Assembly (NCBI GenBank): GCA_944388165.1 | Contig: CALXHS010000087.1 | Coordinates: 1 to 39,821, forward strand | DNA length: 39,821 nucleotides | Direction of reading: 5' to 3' | Origin: an uncultured Gemmiger sp. | Lineage (GTDB): Bacteria > Bacillota > Clostridia > Oscillospirales > Ruminococcaceae | Shown: positions 22,493 through 31,020 of the stretch, piece by piece | How positions within the stretch are numbered: position 1 is the first letter of the stretch | How the letters are laid out: each line of letters opens with the position of its first letter | Translations under genes and position numbers: made by a program | Notes under the pieces: generated by a model | The model's database searches: none | The model's input: only the letters and a program-made list of their open reading frames with translations | Told to the model about the DNA's origin: nothing

Positions 22493-22901
22493 ACGGCTGC
22501 TAGCCGTTGGGTTGTCGCTTTTTGCCGCCAAAAAGCGACGGAAAAACCGCCACCGTTCCGATGCGGTGGACGCCGGCCGGGGCTGCGGCCCCGGACCCCG
22601 AGATGCGGCCACCTTACGACGGCCTATTCACCGGCCTGGGGGCCGGTGAACAAGGAAAATGATTTAATACCATTTCCCGGTAACGGTTGCTTGACGGGAA
22701 GATTGCTCAACTGCCCCGCAAGGTTTTTAAATCCACTCCTTGCTCACCGGCCCCAGCCGGTGAGTAGGCCGTCCCGGAGGGGTGGCCGCACTCGGGTCCA
22801 GGGCGTAGCCCTGGTCGGCGGCCGCCGCATCGAAACGGCGGGCCCTTTTCGCTTCCTTTTCGGGCACGAAAAGGAAGGACACTCCGGCTAAATGCCGTCA
22901 G
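22492..22901. repeat. Dispersed hairpin repeat: full module A inverted pair, second copy
   Basis: It begins right after the HxlR stop with the GTCGCTTTTTG/CAAAAAGCGAC hairpin and continues nearly base for base like the copy at 16.3-16.7 kb, including the central CCCGGTAACGGTTGCTTGACGG. Differences are scattered single bases and 1-2 base changes. The outer left hairpin differs from the 16.3 kb copy by paired changes that keep the stem. Confidence 0.9.
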
Positions 22902-22966
22902 CCCAAAAACGCAGAAGGGGTCCCCAGGGGAGACCACTCTCCCCTGCCCACCAATAGCCCCCCACC

Positions 22967-22995
22967 TTGCATCCACCCCCCAGGGGTGGTATACT
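22967..22995 (+). promoter_or_regulatory. Promoter of the MATE exporter gene
   Basis: TTGCAT (22967-22972) and TATACT (22990-22995) are 17 bases apart, about 105 bases before the ATG. Confidence 0.6.
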
Positions 22996-23100
22996 TAAAT
23001 CAACACACAAAAAGGCTTATCCTTTTCCGGTGCCGGACGTCGGGGTTTTCCCTGCCGCCGGCACGCTCTTTTTTTGCGCCGTGCGGCAGAAAGGGGTTCT

Positions 23101-24480
23101 ATGCACACTACACAGCTTTCTCAAACCGCCCAGTTCGACAAGATGACCAAAACCCCCATTCCAAAATTGGTCATTCAGCTGGGTATCCCCACCACCATCA
23201 GCATGCTGGTCACCAACATCTACAACATGGCCGATACCTGGTTCGTGGGCCGGGTAGGCATCAGCGCTTCCGGCGCGGTGGGCATCGTGTTCGGTCTCAT
23301 GGCCATCATCCAGGCCTTCGGCTTCATGTTCGGCCACGGGGCCGGGTCCATCATCAGCCGCCGCCTGGGCGCCCAGGACGTGGACAGCGCTTCCCGGTTT
23401 GCCACCACCAGCTTTTTCTGCTCCTTCGGGGCGGGGCTGCTCATCACGGCGGGGGGCCTTGCCTTCATGGACCCGCTGCTGCGGCTGCTGGGTTCCACCG
23501 ACACCATCCTCCCCTACGCCCGGCAATACGCCCTGTTCATCCTGCTGGGCGCGCCCTTCATGGCGTCCAGCTGCGTGCTCAACAACATCCTGCGGTATGA
23601 AGGCCAGGCGGCCTTCGCCATGGTGGGGCTGACGGCAGGCGGCATCCTGAACATCTTCGGGGACTGGATCCTCATGGAAGGGTTCGGCCTGGGGGTTCTG
23701 GGCGCGGGCATCTCCACCGGCGTGAGCCAGATCATCAGTTTCTGCCTTTTGTTCTACATGTTCCTGGCCGGGCACACCCAGAGCAAGATCGCACCCCGCA
23801 ACATGACCCGGAACATGGCCGACGTGCTGCTCATCTGCCGCACCGGCCTGCCCAGCCTGATGCGCCAGGGTCTGGGCAGCGTGTCCACCATGCTGCTCAA
23901 CGGCCAGGCCCGGCTGTACGGCGACGCCGCCGTGGCCGCCATGAGCATCGTCAACCGCATTGCCCAGTTCATCTTCTCCTTCGGTCTGGGCGTGGGCCAG
24001 GGCTTCCAGCCGGTGAGCGCCTTCAACTACGGCGCCAAGCGGTATGACCGGGTTCGCCAGGCATTCCTGTTCACCTTCGCCGTGTCGGAAGTGCTCATGG
24101 GTTCCATCGCGGCGGCGGGGTTCTTCTTCTGCCCGGAACTCATCGCCCTGTTCCAGCCCGCCGAGGATGTGGTGCGCATCGGCGCTTCCGCCCTGGCGCT
24201 GCAGCTGGGGGCGCTGTTCTTCCAGCCGCTGACCGTCTGCTCCAACATGCTGTTCCAGAGCATCGGCCAGAACCGCACCGCCACCCTGCTTTCCAGCCTG
24301 CGCAGCGGCCTTTTGTTCATTCCGGCGCTGCTGATCCTGAGCACCGCCCTGGGCATGGACGGTGTGGCCATGGCTCAGCCCGCGGCGGATGTGCTGGCTT
24401 TCTTCATCGCGCTGCCCTTTGTGGTGCAGTTCTTTGTGGTGCTGCGCCAGATGGACCCCCGGCCCGCGGACCGGGACTGA
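23101..24480 (+). CDS. MATE-family multidrug/sodium antiporter
   Basis: This 459-residue membrane protein has about twelve hydrophobic helices arranged as two related halves. Family features include LGIPTTISMLVTNIYNMADTWFVGR near the N-terminus (split here: PTTISMLVTNIYNMADT, then WFVGR) and GLGVGQGFQPVSAFNYGAK in the second half, a hallmark of MATE transporters. It probably expels organic cations or drugs in exchange for Na+ or H+; the substrate is unknown. The start at 23101 was chosen because GAAAGGGG lies 4-5 bases upstream; a more upstream ATG at 23074 lacks such a site. It has its own promoter and is followed after 44 bases by the YczE-like gene. Confidence 0.93.
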   Translation: MHTTQLSQTAQFDKMTKTPIPKLVIQLGIPTTISMLVTNIYNMADTWFVGRVGISASGAVGIVFGLMAIIQAFGFMFGHGAGSIISRRLGAQDVDSASRFATTSFFCSFGAGLLITAGGLAFMDPLLRLLGSTDTILPYARQYALFILLGAPFMASSCVLNNILRYEGQAAFAMVGLTAGGILNIFGDWILMEGFGLGVLGAGISTGVSQIISFCLLFYMFLAGHTQSKIAPRNMTRNMADVLLICRTGLPSLMRQGLGSVSTMLLNGQARLYGDAAVAAMSIVNRIAQFIFSFGLGVGQGFQPVSAFNYGAKRYDRVRQAFLFTFAVSEVLMGSIAAAGFFFCPELIALFQPAEDVVRIGASALALQLGALFFQPLTVCSNMLFQSIGQNRTATLLSSLRSGLLFIPALLILSTALGMDGVAMAQPAADVLAFFIALPFVVQFFVVLRQMDPRPADRD

Positions 24481-24524
24481 CCCCTTTGTTTCTGTGATTT
24501 TACCGAAAAGATTCTGTTCTCTGC

Positions 24525-25187
24525 ATGCAAAGGTTTGACGGAAAATTTGCGGCCCGCTTCCTCTTTTATCTGGCGGGTATGGTCCTGCTGGCCCTGGGCC
24601 TGACCCTGAACACCCTGACCGGGCTGGGGGCTTCTGCCATCGTGTCCATCCCCTTCACCCTCAGCGAGGGCACCGGCCTGAACTTCGGAGACCTGACCTT
24701 CCTCACCTACTGTGTGCTGGTGGCAGCCCAGTTCGTGGTCAAGGGCAAAAACCGCACCTGGGTGGACCTGCTGCAGCTGGTGGTCAGCCTGCTGGTCTCC
24801 CGGCTGCTGAACCTGTTCAAGGCCGCCATCCCCTACGAAAGCGGTTTTCCCCCCGCCGACATCGCCCTGCTGTTGCTGGCCATCCTGCTCACCGGGGTGG
24901 GCGCCGCCATGTCGGTGGACATGCAGCTGGTTCCCAATCCCGGCGACGGCATCGTGTACAGCCTGGCCCAGCGGTTCGGCAAGGAACTGGGCCTGTGCAA
25001 GAACCTCTTTGATATAGGCTGCGTGACCGGCTCGCTGATTCTGGGCTGCCTTTTCGGCGACCCGCTGCTGGGCATCGGCCTGGGCACCATCTTCTCCATG
25101 GTGGGGGTGGGCCGGGTCATCGCGGCCTTCAACGCCCTGTGCAAACCCCGGCTGATGGCCGTGACCGGGCTGGAACAGCCTGCCTGA
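24525..25187 (+). CDS. YczE/YitT-like integral membrane protein (DUF6198 type)
   Basis: This 220-residue protein has five to six membrane helices. Recognisable elements are LGLTLNTLTGLGASAIVSIP near the N-terminus and SVDMQLVPNPGDGIVYSLAQ in the middle, found in the YczE/YyaS family. The molecular function of the family is not established. The ribosome binding site is weak, so the exact start is uncertain. It lies in the same direction as the MATE gene 44 bases upstream and is followed by a strong terminator, so the two probably form an operon. Confidence 0.8.
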   Translation: MQRFDGKFAARFLFYLAGMVLLALGLTLNTLTGLGASAIVSIPFTLSEGTGLNFGDLTFLTYCVLVAAQFVVKGKNRTWVDLLQLVVSLLVSRLLNLFKAAIPYESGFPPADIALLLLAILLTGVGAAMSVDMQLVPNPGDGIVYSLAQRFGKELGLCKNLFDIGCVTGSLILGCLFGDPLLGIGLGTIFSMVGVGRVIAAFNALCKPRLMAVTGLEQPA

Positions 25188-25206
25188 CCCATATTCTGTT
25201 TTTTCG

Positions 25207-25238
25207 GCGCGGAAGGAGATTCCTTCCGCGCTTTTTTG
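25207..25238 (+). terminator. Terminator after the MATE/YczE-like pair
   Basis: GCGCGGAAGGA (25207-25217) pairs with TCCTTCCGCGC (25221-25231), followed by TTTTTTG. Confidence 0.93.
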
Positions 25239-25270
25239 TACCCAAAAAGGCTCTGCGCCGGACAAATTCA

Positions 25271-25300
25271 AAGTCGGTTGTCCGGCAAACCGACTTTTCC
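25271..25300 (+). other. Hairpin upstream of the leucine-rich-repeat protein gene
   Basis: AAGTCGGTT (25271-25279) and AACCGACTT (25288-25296) form a perfect 9-bp stem followed by TTCC. It could be an attenuator or an operator; no clear -35/-10 pair was found around it. Confidence 0.45.
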
Positions 25301-25402
25301 CCTGCAAACAGGTAGACTGAACACATGGGAACAGACATCTGTTTCCTGTCGTGCCTGTATTTCAGGCGTCCGTCATTTTCCCGAAAGGATGTGCGCAGAA
25401 CC

Positions 25403-27730
25403 ATGAACAACAAAACGCCCAAATCCCCCCGGCCCCGCGCCTTCCGGTGGAAAGCCGGAATGGCGGTCCTGATGGCAGCGATGCTTTTGCCCACCGCTGC
25501 CTGGGCCGATTTTTCTCCCGCCGGCCCGGTGGTCTCCGATGCTCTGGCGCAGACCGCCCCCGATGCCGCCACCCCCGAGTCCGCCCAGCCCGAAAGCACC
25601 CTTGTGCCCGAGGCCACCCCCGCGCCGGAAACCACCCCGGCCCCCGAAACGACCTCTGTTCCGGAAAGCACTCCCGCCCCGGAAACCGCCAGCCCGGAAA
25701 CCGCCCCTGCAGCCCAAAATTTCCAGACTCTCCCGGCTGCCCCGGCAGCCGAAGCCCTTTCCGACGAGATCCCTCTGGATGAAAGCCAGTTCCCCGACCC
25801 GGTGTTTCTGGCCGTTGTCCGCGGTTATGACACCGACGGCAGCGGCGGGCTTTCCCCCGCCGAATGTGCCGCCGTCACCCGCATGGACATCCGGGGCAAG
25901 GGCATCCAGTCGCTGGAAGGCATCCGGCACTTCCCCCAGCTCACCTACCTGAACTGCATCGGCAACCAGCTCACCCAGCTGTCCCTGGAAGGATTGTCCC
26001 GGCTGACCTCCCTGCTGTGCAACGAGAACAAGATCACCTCCCTGGACCTGTCCCAGGTACCGGAACTGACCGTGCTCCACTGCCACAACAACCGGCTGGC
26101 GGCGCTGGATGTATCCCCTTTGCCCCATCTGTATGAACTGGCCTGCGGGGATAACCCGTTTTCCACCCTGGACCTGTCCCAGAACCGGGAACTGACCTAC
26201 CTGCTGTACGTGGGCGGTCCCCTCAAGACCCTGACCCTTTCCCACAACGACACCCTGATCGACCTGTGGTGCACCTACTCCCTGGTTTCGGAGCTGGACC
26301 TGTCCCAGACCCCCAACCTGGAACTGCTGGGCGTGGACCGCAGCGACCTGACCTATCTGGATTTGAGCCACACCCCCAAACTGACCTCCGTCATGGCCGA
26401 CGACAACATGCTTCTGGCCCTGGAACCGGGGTCCGGCTCCCCAGAAATCACCCTGGGAAGCCAGCGCCCGGTGGATGTGGAACTGGCTGTGGGCGAGACC
26501 ACCTTTGACCTGACAACGCTGGACGTGCCCCTGGACCTTTCCTGCATTTCCGACATGAGCGGGGCGCAGCTTTCGGGCAGCGTGCTCACCGGCCTGCAGG
26601 ACGGTTCCGCCGTCAGCTACCGTTACACCAAAAACGGGGTCTCCTTTACGGCCAGCCTGCTGTTCCATGTGGGCAACACCTGGCTGCAGCCCCTGTTTCT
26701 GGAAGACTGGACCTACGGCGAAGAAGCCCACCAGCCCTACGCGGACGCCCAGTACGGCGAGCCGGTGTACAGGTACAGCGCTTCCCCCGAAGGCCCCTTC
26801 ACCGCCGAGCCTCCCACCGACGCCGGGACCTGGTACGTGCAGGCCGTGGTGGAACCGGTGGACGGCCATGCCGGGCTGACTTCAGTCTCGGAATTTCATA
26901 TCCTGAAAGCCCAGCCCGAATTCACCATCCCCACCGGGCTCACCGCCATCTACGGCAACACCCTGGCGGACGTGAAACCCGGGGAAGGCTTTTTCTGGAA
27001 AGACCCCGGCCTGACGGTGGGCAGCGTGGGGTTGCGCACCTTCCAGGCCCGCTACGTCCCTGCCGACACCGACAATTATCTGGTGGCTGACCCGGTGGAG
27101 ATCTCTCTCCGTGTTCTGCCCAAATCCGCCGACGCCCTGTGGGTGTCGGAAGTGAACAACGCCCAGGACGCCGCCAATCTGACGGTGCGGGACGGCGATA
27201 CCCTGCTGAAGGAAGGGGTGGACTACACCGTGACCTCCCGGCAGGAAAACGGCCGGGTGGAACTGACCATCACCTTCCAGGGCAACTATACCGGGCAGGT
27301 ACTGCGGGGTTATGCGGTGACAGCCACCCCCGCGCCCTCTCCGGCGCCGGTCCTTCCCGCCACTTCCCCCACAGCAGCCCCCGTTTTCACCCCCGCGCCG
27401 ACCCCCGCTCCCACCAAAGCCCCCGAAACCACCCCGGAACCGGACGGGCTCTCCACCCAGACCCCCACGCCTGCACCAACTGCCACTCCCGCGCCCTCCC
27501 AGACCGGCGAGACCGCCGAGACGGCCGACGGCAGCGGCCCGGAGGACACTCCCTCCACCCGTGACCTGCTTTTTCTGGTGCTGCTGTTCCTGTTGTTCCT
27601 CTTCCTGCTGGCCGTGCTTCTTTCCGCCCTGGGCGGGGATGATGACACCCCCGATGACGGGGACGATGATTCCCAGGACAGCGACCACGACCTTTTTGAC
27701 AACGACCCTTTTGACCCCGACCAGCGGTAA
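25403..27730 (+). CDS. Secreted or surface leucine-rich-repeat protein with C-terminal membrane anchor
   Basis: This 775-residue protein has a signal peptide (positive start, hydrophobic AVLMAAMLLPTAAWA, likely cleavage after WA) and a Pro/Thr/Glu-rich spacer made of APET-like repeats (about 50-105). A calcium-binding-like loop DTDGSGGLSPAE follows, then about eight short leucine-rich repeats of the type LTYLNCIGNQLTQLSL and LDLSQTPNLELL (about 155-345). Next come MBG-like beta domains (ending DYTVTSRQENGRVELTITFQ), a second Pro/Thr-rich linker, a membrane helix (LLFLVLLFLLFLFLLAVLL) and a very acidic tail. It is probably exposed on the cell surface and binds a protein or glycan. The start was placed at the ATG at 25403, before the best signal peptide; the preceding GAAAGGA is somewhat far (13 bases). 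Confidence 0.85.
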   Translation: MNNKTPKSPRPRAFRWKAGMAVLMAAMLLPTAAWADFSPAGPVVSDALAQTAPDAATPESAQPESTLVPEATPAPETTPAPETTSVPESTPAPETASPETAPAAQNFQTLPAAPAAEALSDEIPLDESQFPDPVFLAVVRGYDTDGSGGLSPAECAAVTRMDIRGKGIQSLEGIRHFPQLTYLNCIGNQLTQLSLEGLSRLTSLLCNENKITSLDLSQVPELTVLHCHNNRLAALDVSPLPHLYELACGDNPFSTLDLSQNRELTYLLYVGGPLKTLTLSHNDTLIDLWCTYSLVSELDLSQTPNLELLGVDRSDLTYLDLSHTPKLTSVMADDNMLLALEPGSGSPEITLGSQRPVDVELAVGETTFDLTTLDVPLDLSCISDMSGAQLSGSVLTGLQDGSAVSYRYTKNGVSFTASLLFHVGNTWLQPLFLEDWTYGEEAHQPYADAQYGEPVYRYSASPEGPFTAEPPTDAGTWYVQAVVEPVDGHAGLTSVSEFHILKAQPEFTIPTGLTAIYGNTLADVKPGEGFFWKDPGLTVGSVGLRTFQARYVPADTDNYLVADPVEISLRVLPKSADALWVSEVNNAQDAANLTVRDGDTLLKEGVDYTVTSRQENGRVELTITFQGNYTGQVLRGYAVTATPAPSPAPVLPATSPTAAPVFTPAPTPAPTKAPETTPEPDGLSTQTPTPAPTATPAPSQTGETAETADGSGPEDTPSTRDLLFLVLLFLLFLFLLAVLLSALGGDDDTPDDGDDDSQDSDHDLFDNDPFDPDQR

Positions 27731-27743
27731 ACAAAGATAACAG

Positions 27744-27778
27744 AGAGCCTGCTTTTTTCGGAAGCAGGCTCTTTTATA
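27744..27778 (+). terminator. Terminator of the leucine-rich-repeat protein gene
   Basis: AGAGCCTGCTT pairs with AAGCAGGCTCT (27762-27772), followed by TTTATA. Confidence 0.92.
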
Positions 27779-27779
27779 T

Positions 27780-27945
27780 GGGGGGTCCGCCCCGTTGGCT
27801 GCGCGAGCTGCGGAACTGAAGGGCCTGATCCTCTAAGGGTTGGCCCGCGTCACCACCGAAAATGCGGTGGCGCTGTTCAGGCTGGGGAAAAAATGAACGA
27901 CCACCAGAAGGCGGAAGGCTGTGTCCTCCGCCTTTTGGTTTGCCC
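27780..27945 (+). ncRNA. Possible structured non-coding RNA
   Basis: This stretch lies between the preceding terminator and the restriction enzyme gene. It contains several possible hairpins (GGGCC...GGCCC near 27820-27846, CCACCG/CGGTGG near 27854-27872, GTTCA/TGAAC near 27874-27898). It ends with AAGGCGGA/TCCGCCTTTT (about 27908-27936), which looks like an intrinsic terminator. No credible reading frame or known RNA family was recognised. A decayed repeat is an alternative. Confidence 0.35.
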
Positions 27946-27968
27946 TGTCCGGGGCTTTATGTTATGAT
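27940..27968 (+). promoter_or_regulatory. Promoter of the MmeI-like enzyme gene
   Basis: TTGCCC (27940-27945) and TATGAT (27963-27968) are 17 bases apart, 30 bases before the ATG. Confidence 0.6.
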
Positions 27969-27997
27969 GATAGAGAAAGATTGCGAGGTGTGGAAAC

Positions 27998-30808
27998 ATG
28001 ACGGAAGCGCAGCAGCAGAAGGCCGCCAGAACCTTTGCCGACTACTGGAAGGACAAGGGATACGAAAAAGGCGAAAGCCAGAAGTTCTGGCTTTCCCTGC
28101 TCCGGGACGTGTACGGTGTGGAGCACCCGGAACAGTTTATCGAGTTTGAAGAGCAGGTGCACCTGGACCACACCAGCTTCATCGACGGGTATATTCCCGC
28201 CACCCGGGTCCTGATCGAGCAGAAAGCCTTGGACAAAGACCTGAAAAAGGGCATTCGTCAATCGGACGGCAGTTATCTGACCCCCTTCCAGCAGGCCAAG
28301 CGGTATATCACCGAGCTGCCTGTGTCCCGCCACCCCCGGTGGGTCGTTACCTGTAATTTCAGCACCTTTTATGTGTACGATATGGAACGTCCCCAGGGCG
28401 AGCCCGAAGTCATCGAGCTGAAAAATCTGGAAACGGAGGCATACCGCCTGCAGTTTCTGGTGGAGTCCGGCAACGAGCATCTGAAGCGGGAAATGGAAGT
28501 TTCCATTGCCGCCGGCGAGATGGTAGGGCTGTTGTATGACGCTTTTCTCAAGCAGTACGCCGACCCGGAAAGTGAACGGGCACTGAAAAGCCTGAACAAA
28601 CTGTGTGTCCGGCTGGTGTTCTGCCTGTATGCCGAGGATGCGGGAATTTTCGGACACCACGGCATGTTCCATGATTATCTTTCCGGCTTTGATACCCGCA
28701 GTATGCGCAAAGCATTGGTGGAACTGTTCAAGGTGCTGGACACCAAGCCGGAGGACCGTGACCCTTATCTGAAGGATGATAACCCGGAGCTGGCGGCCAT
28801 CCCCTATGTGAACGGCGGCCTTTTCTCGGATGAAGATATTGAGATTCCGCCTTTCACCGATGAGATTCGGGATTTGCTGCTGACCAAAGCCAGCGAGAAC
28901 TTCAACTGGTCGGAGATCAGCCCCACCATTTTCGGTGCCGTTTTCGAAAGCACGTTGAACCCGGAAACCCGCCGCAGCGGCGGCATGCACTATACCAGCA
29001 TCGAGAACATCCACAAGGTCATTGACCCTTTGTTCCTGGATGAACTGAAAGGGGAGCTGGACGAGATCTGCGCCATTGCGGTGGAGCGCACCAAAACAGC
29101 AAAACTGAAAGCCTATCAGCGCAAGCTGGCATCTCTGACCCTTCTGGACCCGGCGTGCGGATCGGGCAACTTCCTGACCGAGACCTATCTGAGTTTGCGG
29201 CGGCTTGAAAACCGGGTACTGCTGGAACTGGCCCACGGCCAGGTGACCATGTATTCCGCCAGCGAAAGCCCCATTCAGATTTCCATTTCCCAGTTTTACG
29301 GCATCGAGATCAACGACTTTGCGGTGACGGTAGCCAAGACGGCCCTCTGGATTGCCGAAAGCCAGATGATGAAGGAGACCGAAAAAATCCTGCTGGTGCC
29401 TCTGGATTTTCTGCCCCTGAAAACCAACGCCTATATTCTGGAAGGCAACGCCCTGCAAATTGACTGGGAAAAAGTCGTGCCCAAGACCCGGCTGAACTAC
29501 ATCATGGGGAACCCGCCGTTTGTGGGGGCCCGGTTGATGGAGCAGGACGGCGACCAGAAGAAAGATGTTCAAGCCATCTTTGGTAATATCAAGGATGTTC
29601 AGGATTTGGATTATGTGACTTGCTGGTATAAATTAGCCGCCGAATATATACAAAACTCGCGGATCGAAACTTGTTTCGTTTCAACGAACTCTATCTGCCA
29701 GGGATCGCAGGTTCCCATTTTATGGGGCACTCTTTTCAATGGCTACCATATCCACATCAACTTTGCATATCAAACCTTCAAGTGGAACAGTGAGTCGTCC
29801 TCTCAAGCTGCCGTACATTGTGTGATTGTCGGCTTTGCTGCATTTAATAGAGACAAAAAGGTTCTATATTCAACAGGAACAAACGGAAAAATTGTTTCTA
29901 ATATTGCCCCCTACCTCGTGGAAGGCAACGATATTTTTGTTGTTGCACAAAAGGACTCCCTTTGGAAAATGCCAAAAATGAATTTTGGCAACCAGCCCCG
30001 AGACGGCGGCTATTTTGTCATCAATGAAGAGGAATATCAAAGAATCATCTCTGCGGAACCGGAGCTTCAAACCTGGCTTCACCCCTATATGGGCGCAGAT
30101 GAATTTATTAAAGGGAAAAAGCGCTGGTGCCTGTGGCTGAAACATGCCTCTCCCAAGGATATTATGAGAAGCAAAATTCTTTCCGAAAAAGTAGAAGCGG
30201 TGCGCCAGTTCCGCCTCTCCTCCAAAGCAAAAACCACCAAAGGCTATGCAAAGGTTCCCCAGTTGTTTGCACAGATTACGCAGCCCGATGATGTAAACTA
30301 TCTGATTATTCCAAGCGTTTCTTCTGAAAAACGGCGTTATGTTCCTATTGGATTTGAAACCTCAGATGTAATTGCATCAAATGCTGTACAGATTGTCCCG
30401 GATGCAACGCTTTACCATTTCGGTGTATTGACCTCCAACATTCACATGGCATGGATGCGAGCAGTATGCGGACGATTAAAAAGCGATTATCGTTATTCAA
30501 AGGAAATTGTTTACAATACATTTCCGTGGCCAACTACAACGGATACTCAAAAATCCGTAATTGAGCAGACCGCCCAGGCAATTTTGGATGCCCGATCTAG
30601 ATATCCGGACTGCAGTCTGGCCGATTTATATGGAGAACAGATGTATTTGTTCCCTGACTTATTGAAAGCCCACCAGAACAATGACCGCGCCGTGATGCAG
30701 GCCTACGGCTTTGATATCAAGACCATGACCGAAAGCGCCTGCGTGGCCGAACTGATGAAACTCTACCAGCAAAAGGTGGCCGAACTGGACGCCAAAAAGA
30801 AAAAGTAA
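27998..30808 (+). CDS. MmeI-like single-chain restriction-modification enzyme (type IIL)
   Basis: This 936-residue protein is close in length to MmeI (about 920) and seems to combine cutting, methylation and recognition. A PD-(D/E)XK-like nuclease signature lies at Asp63-X10-Glu74-Gln-Lys76 (IDGYIPATRVLIEQK). A helical spacer follows, then an adenine methyltransferase domain with motif I DPACGSGNF (384-392) and motif IV GNPPF (504-508). A target-recognition region (about 600-850) and a C-terminal helical part complete it. GAGGTG precedes the ATG by 7 bases. Composition changes sharply at about 29560: the recognition part is much more AT-rich than the N-terminal half, and GC-rich sequence resumes at about 30660. 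This suggests that the specificity part was exchanged. Recognition sequence and activity cannot be predicted here. Confidence 0.85.
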   Translation: MTEAQQQKAARTFADYWKDKGYEKGESQKFWLSLLRDVYGVEHPEQFIEFEEQVHLDHTSFIDGYIPATRVLIEQKALDKDLKKGIRQSDGSYLTPFQQAKRYITELPVSRHPRWVVTCNFSTFYVYDMERPQGEPEVIELKNLETEAYRLQFLVESGNEHLKREMEVSIAAGEMVGLLYDAFLKQYADPESERALKSLNKLCVRLVFCLYAEDAGIFGHHGMFHDYLSGFDTRSMRKALVELFKVLDTKPEDRDPYLKDDNPELAAIPYVNGGLFSDEDIEIPPFTDEIRDLLLTKASENFNWSEISPTIFGAVFESTLNPETRRSGGMHYTSIENIHKVIDPLFLDELKGELDEICAIAVERTKTAKLKAYQRKLASLTLLDPACGSGNFLTETYLSLRRLENRVLLELAHGQVTMYSASESPIQISISQFYGIEINDFAVTVAKTALWIAESQMMKETEKILLVPLDFLPLKTNAYILEGNALQIDWEKVVPKTRLNYIMGNPPFVGARLMEQDGDQKKDVQAIFGNIKDVQDLDYVTCWYKLAAEYIQNSRIETCFVSTNSICQGSQVPILWGTLFNGYHIHINFAYQTFKWNSESSSQAAVHCVIVGFAAFNRDKKVLYSTGTNGKIVSNIAPYLVEGNDIFVVAQKDSLWKMPKMNFGNQPRDGGYFVINEEEYQRIISAEPELQTWLHPYMGADEFIKGKKRWCLWLKHASPKDIMRSKILSEKVEAVRQFRLSSKAKTTKGYAKVPQLFAQITQPDDVNYLIIPSVSSEKRRYVPIGFETSDVIASNAVQIVPDATLYHFGVLTSNIHMAWMRAVCGRLKSDYRYSKEIVYNTFPWPTTTDTQKSVIEQTAQAILDARSRYPDCSLADLYGEQMYLFPDLLKAHQNNDRAVMQAYGFDIKTMTESACVAELMKLYQQKVAELDAKKKK

Positions 30809-30817
30809 GAGATACGT

Positions 30818-30853
30818 AAAAATGCCGGAGGCAAACCCTTCCGGCATTTTTCA
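30818..30853 (+). terminator. Terminator of the MmeI-like enzyme gene
   Basis: AAAAATGCCGGA (30818-30829) pairs with TCCGGCATTTTT (30840-30851), 10 bases after the stop codon. Confidence 0.92.
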
Positions 30854-30872
30854 TTGAACCATAAGTAATGAT

Positions 30873-30907
30873 ATAAAAATAGGGGCTGGTGCATGCACCA
30901 GCCCCCT
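30873..30907 (-). terminator. Terminator of the Abi gene
   Basis: A perfect palindrome GGGGCTGGTGCA/TGCACCAGCCCC (30882-30905) is followed on the minus strand by TATTTTTAT. It is about 115 bases beyond the Abi stop codon. The 30908-31020 stretch is AT-rich and otherwise featureless. Confidence 0.75.
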
Positions 30908-31020
30908 AAAAACAAATTATTCATTTGTTTTTGTTCATCTTTGATATTATATGTAATTTTCACGCCACGTTACAATGCACAAATCGCCCAACATTATGGA
31001 TAAACAAATCAACTTTAAGG

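Noticed and set aside
30882-30905. The perfect 24-base palindrome as an operator or resolvase site.
   Set aside because: It is followed by a T-rich tract on the minus strand and lies downstream of the Abi gene, so a terminator is the simpler explanation.
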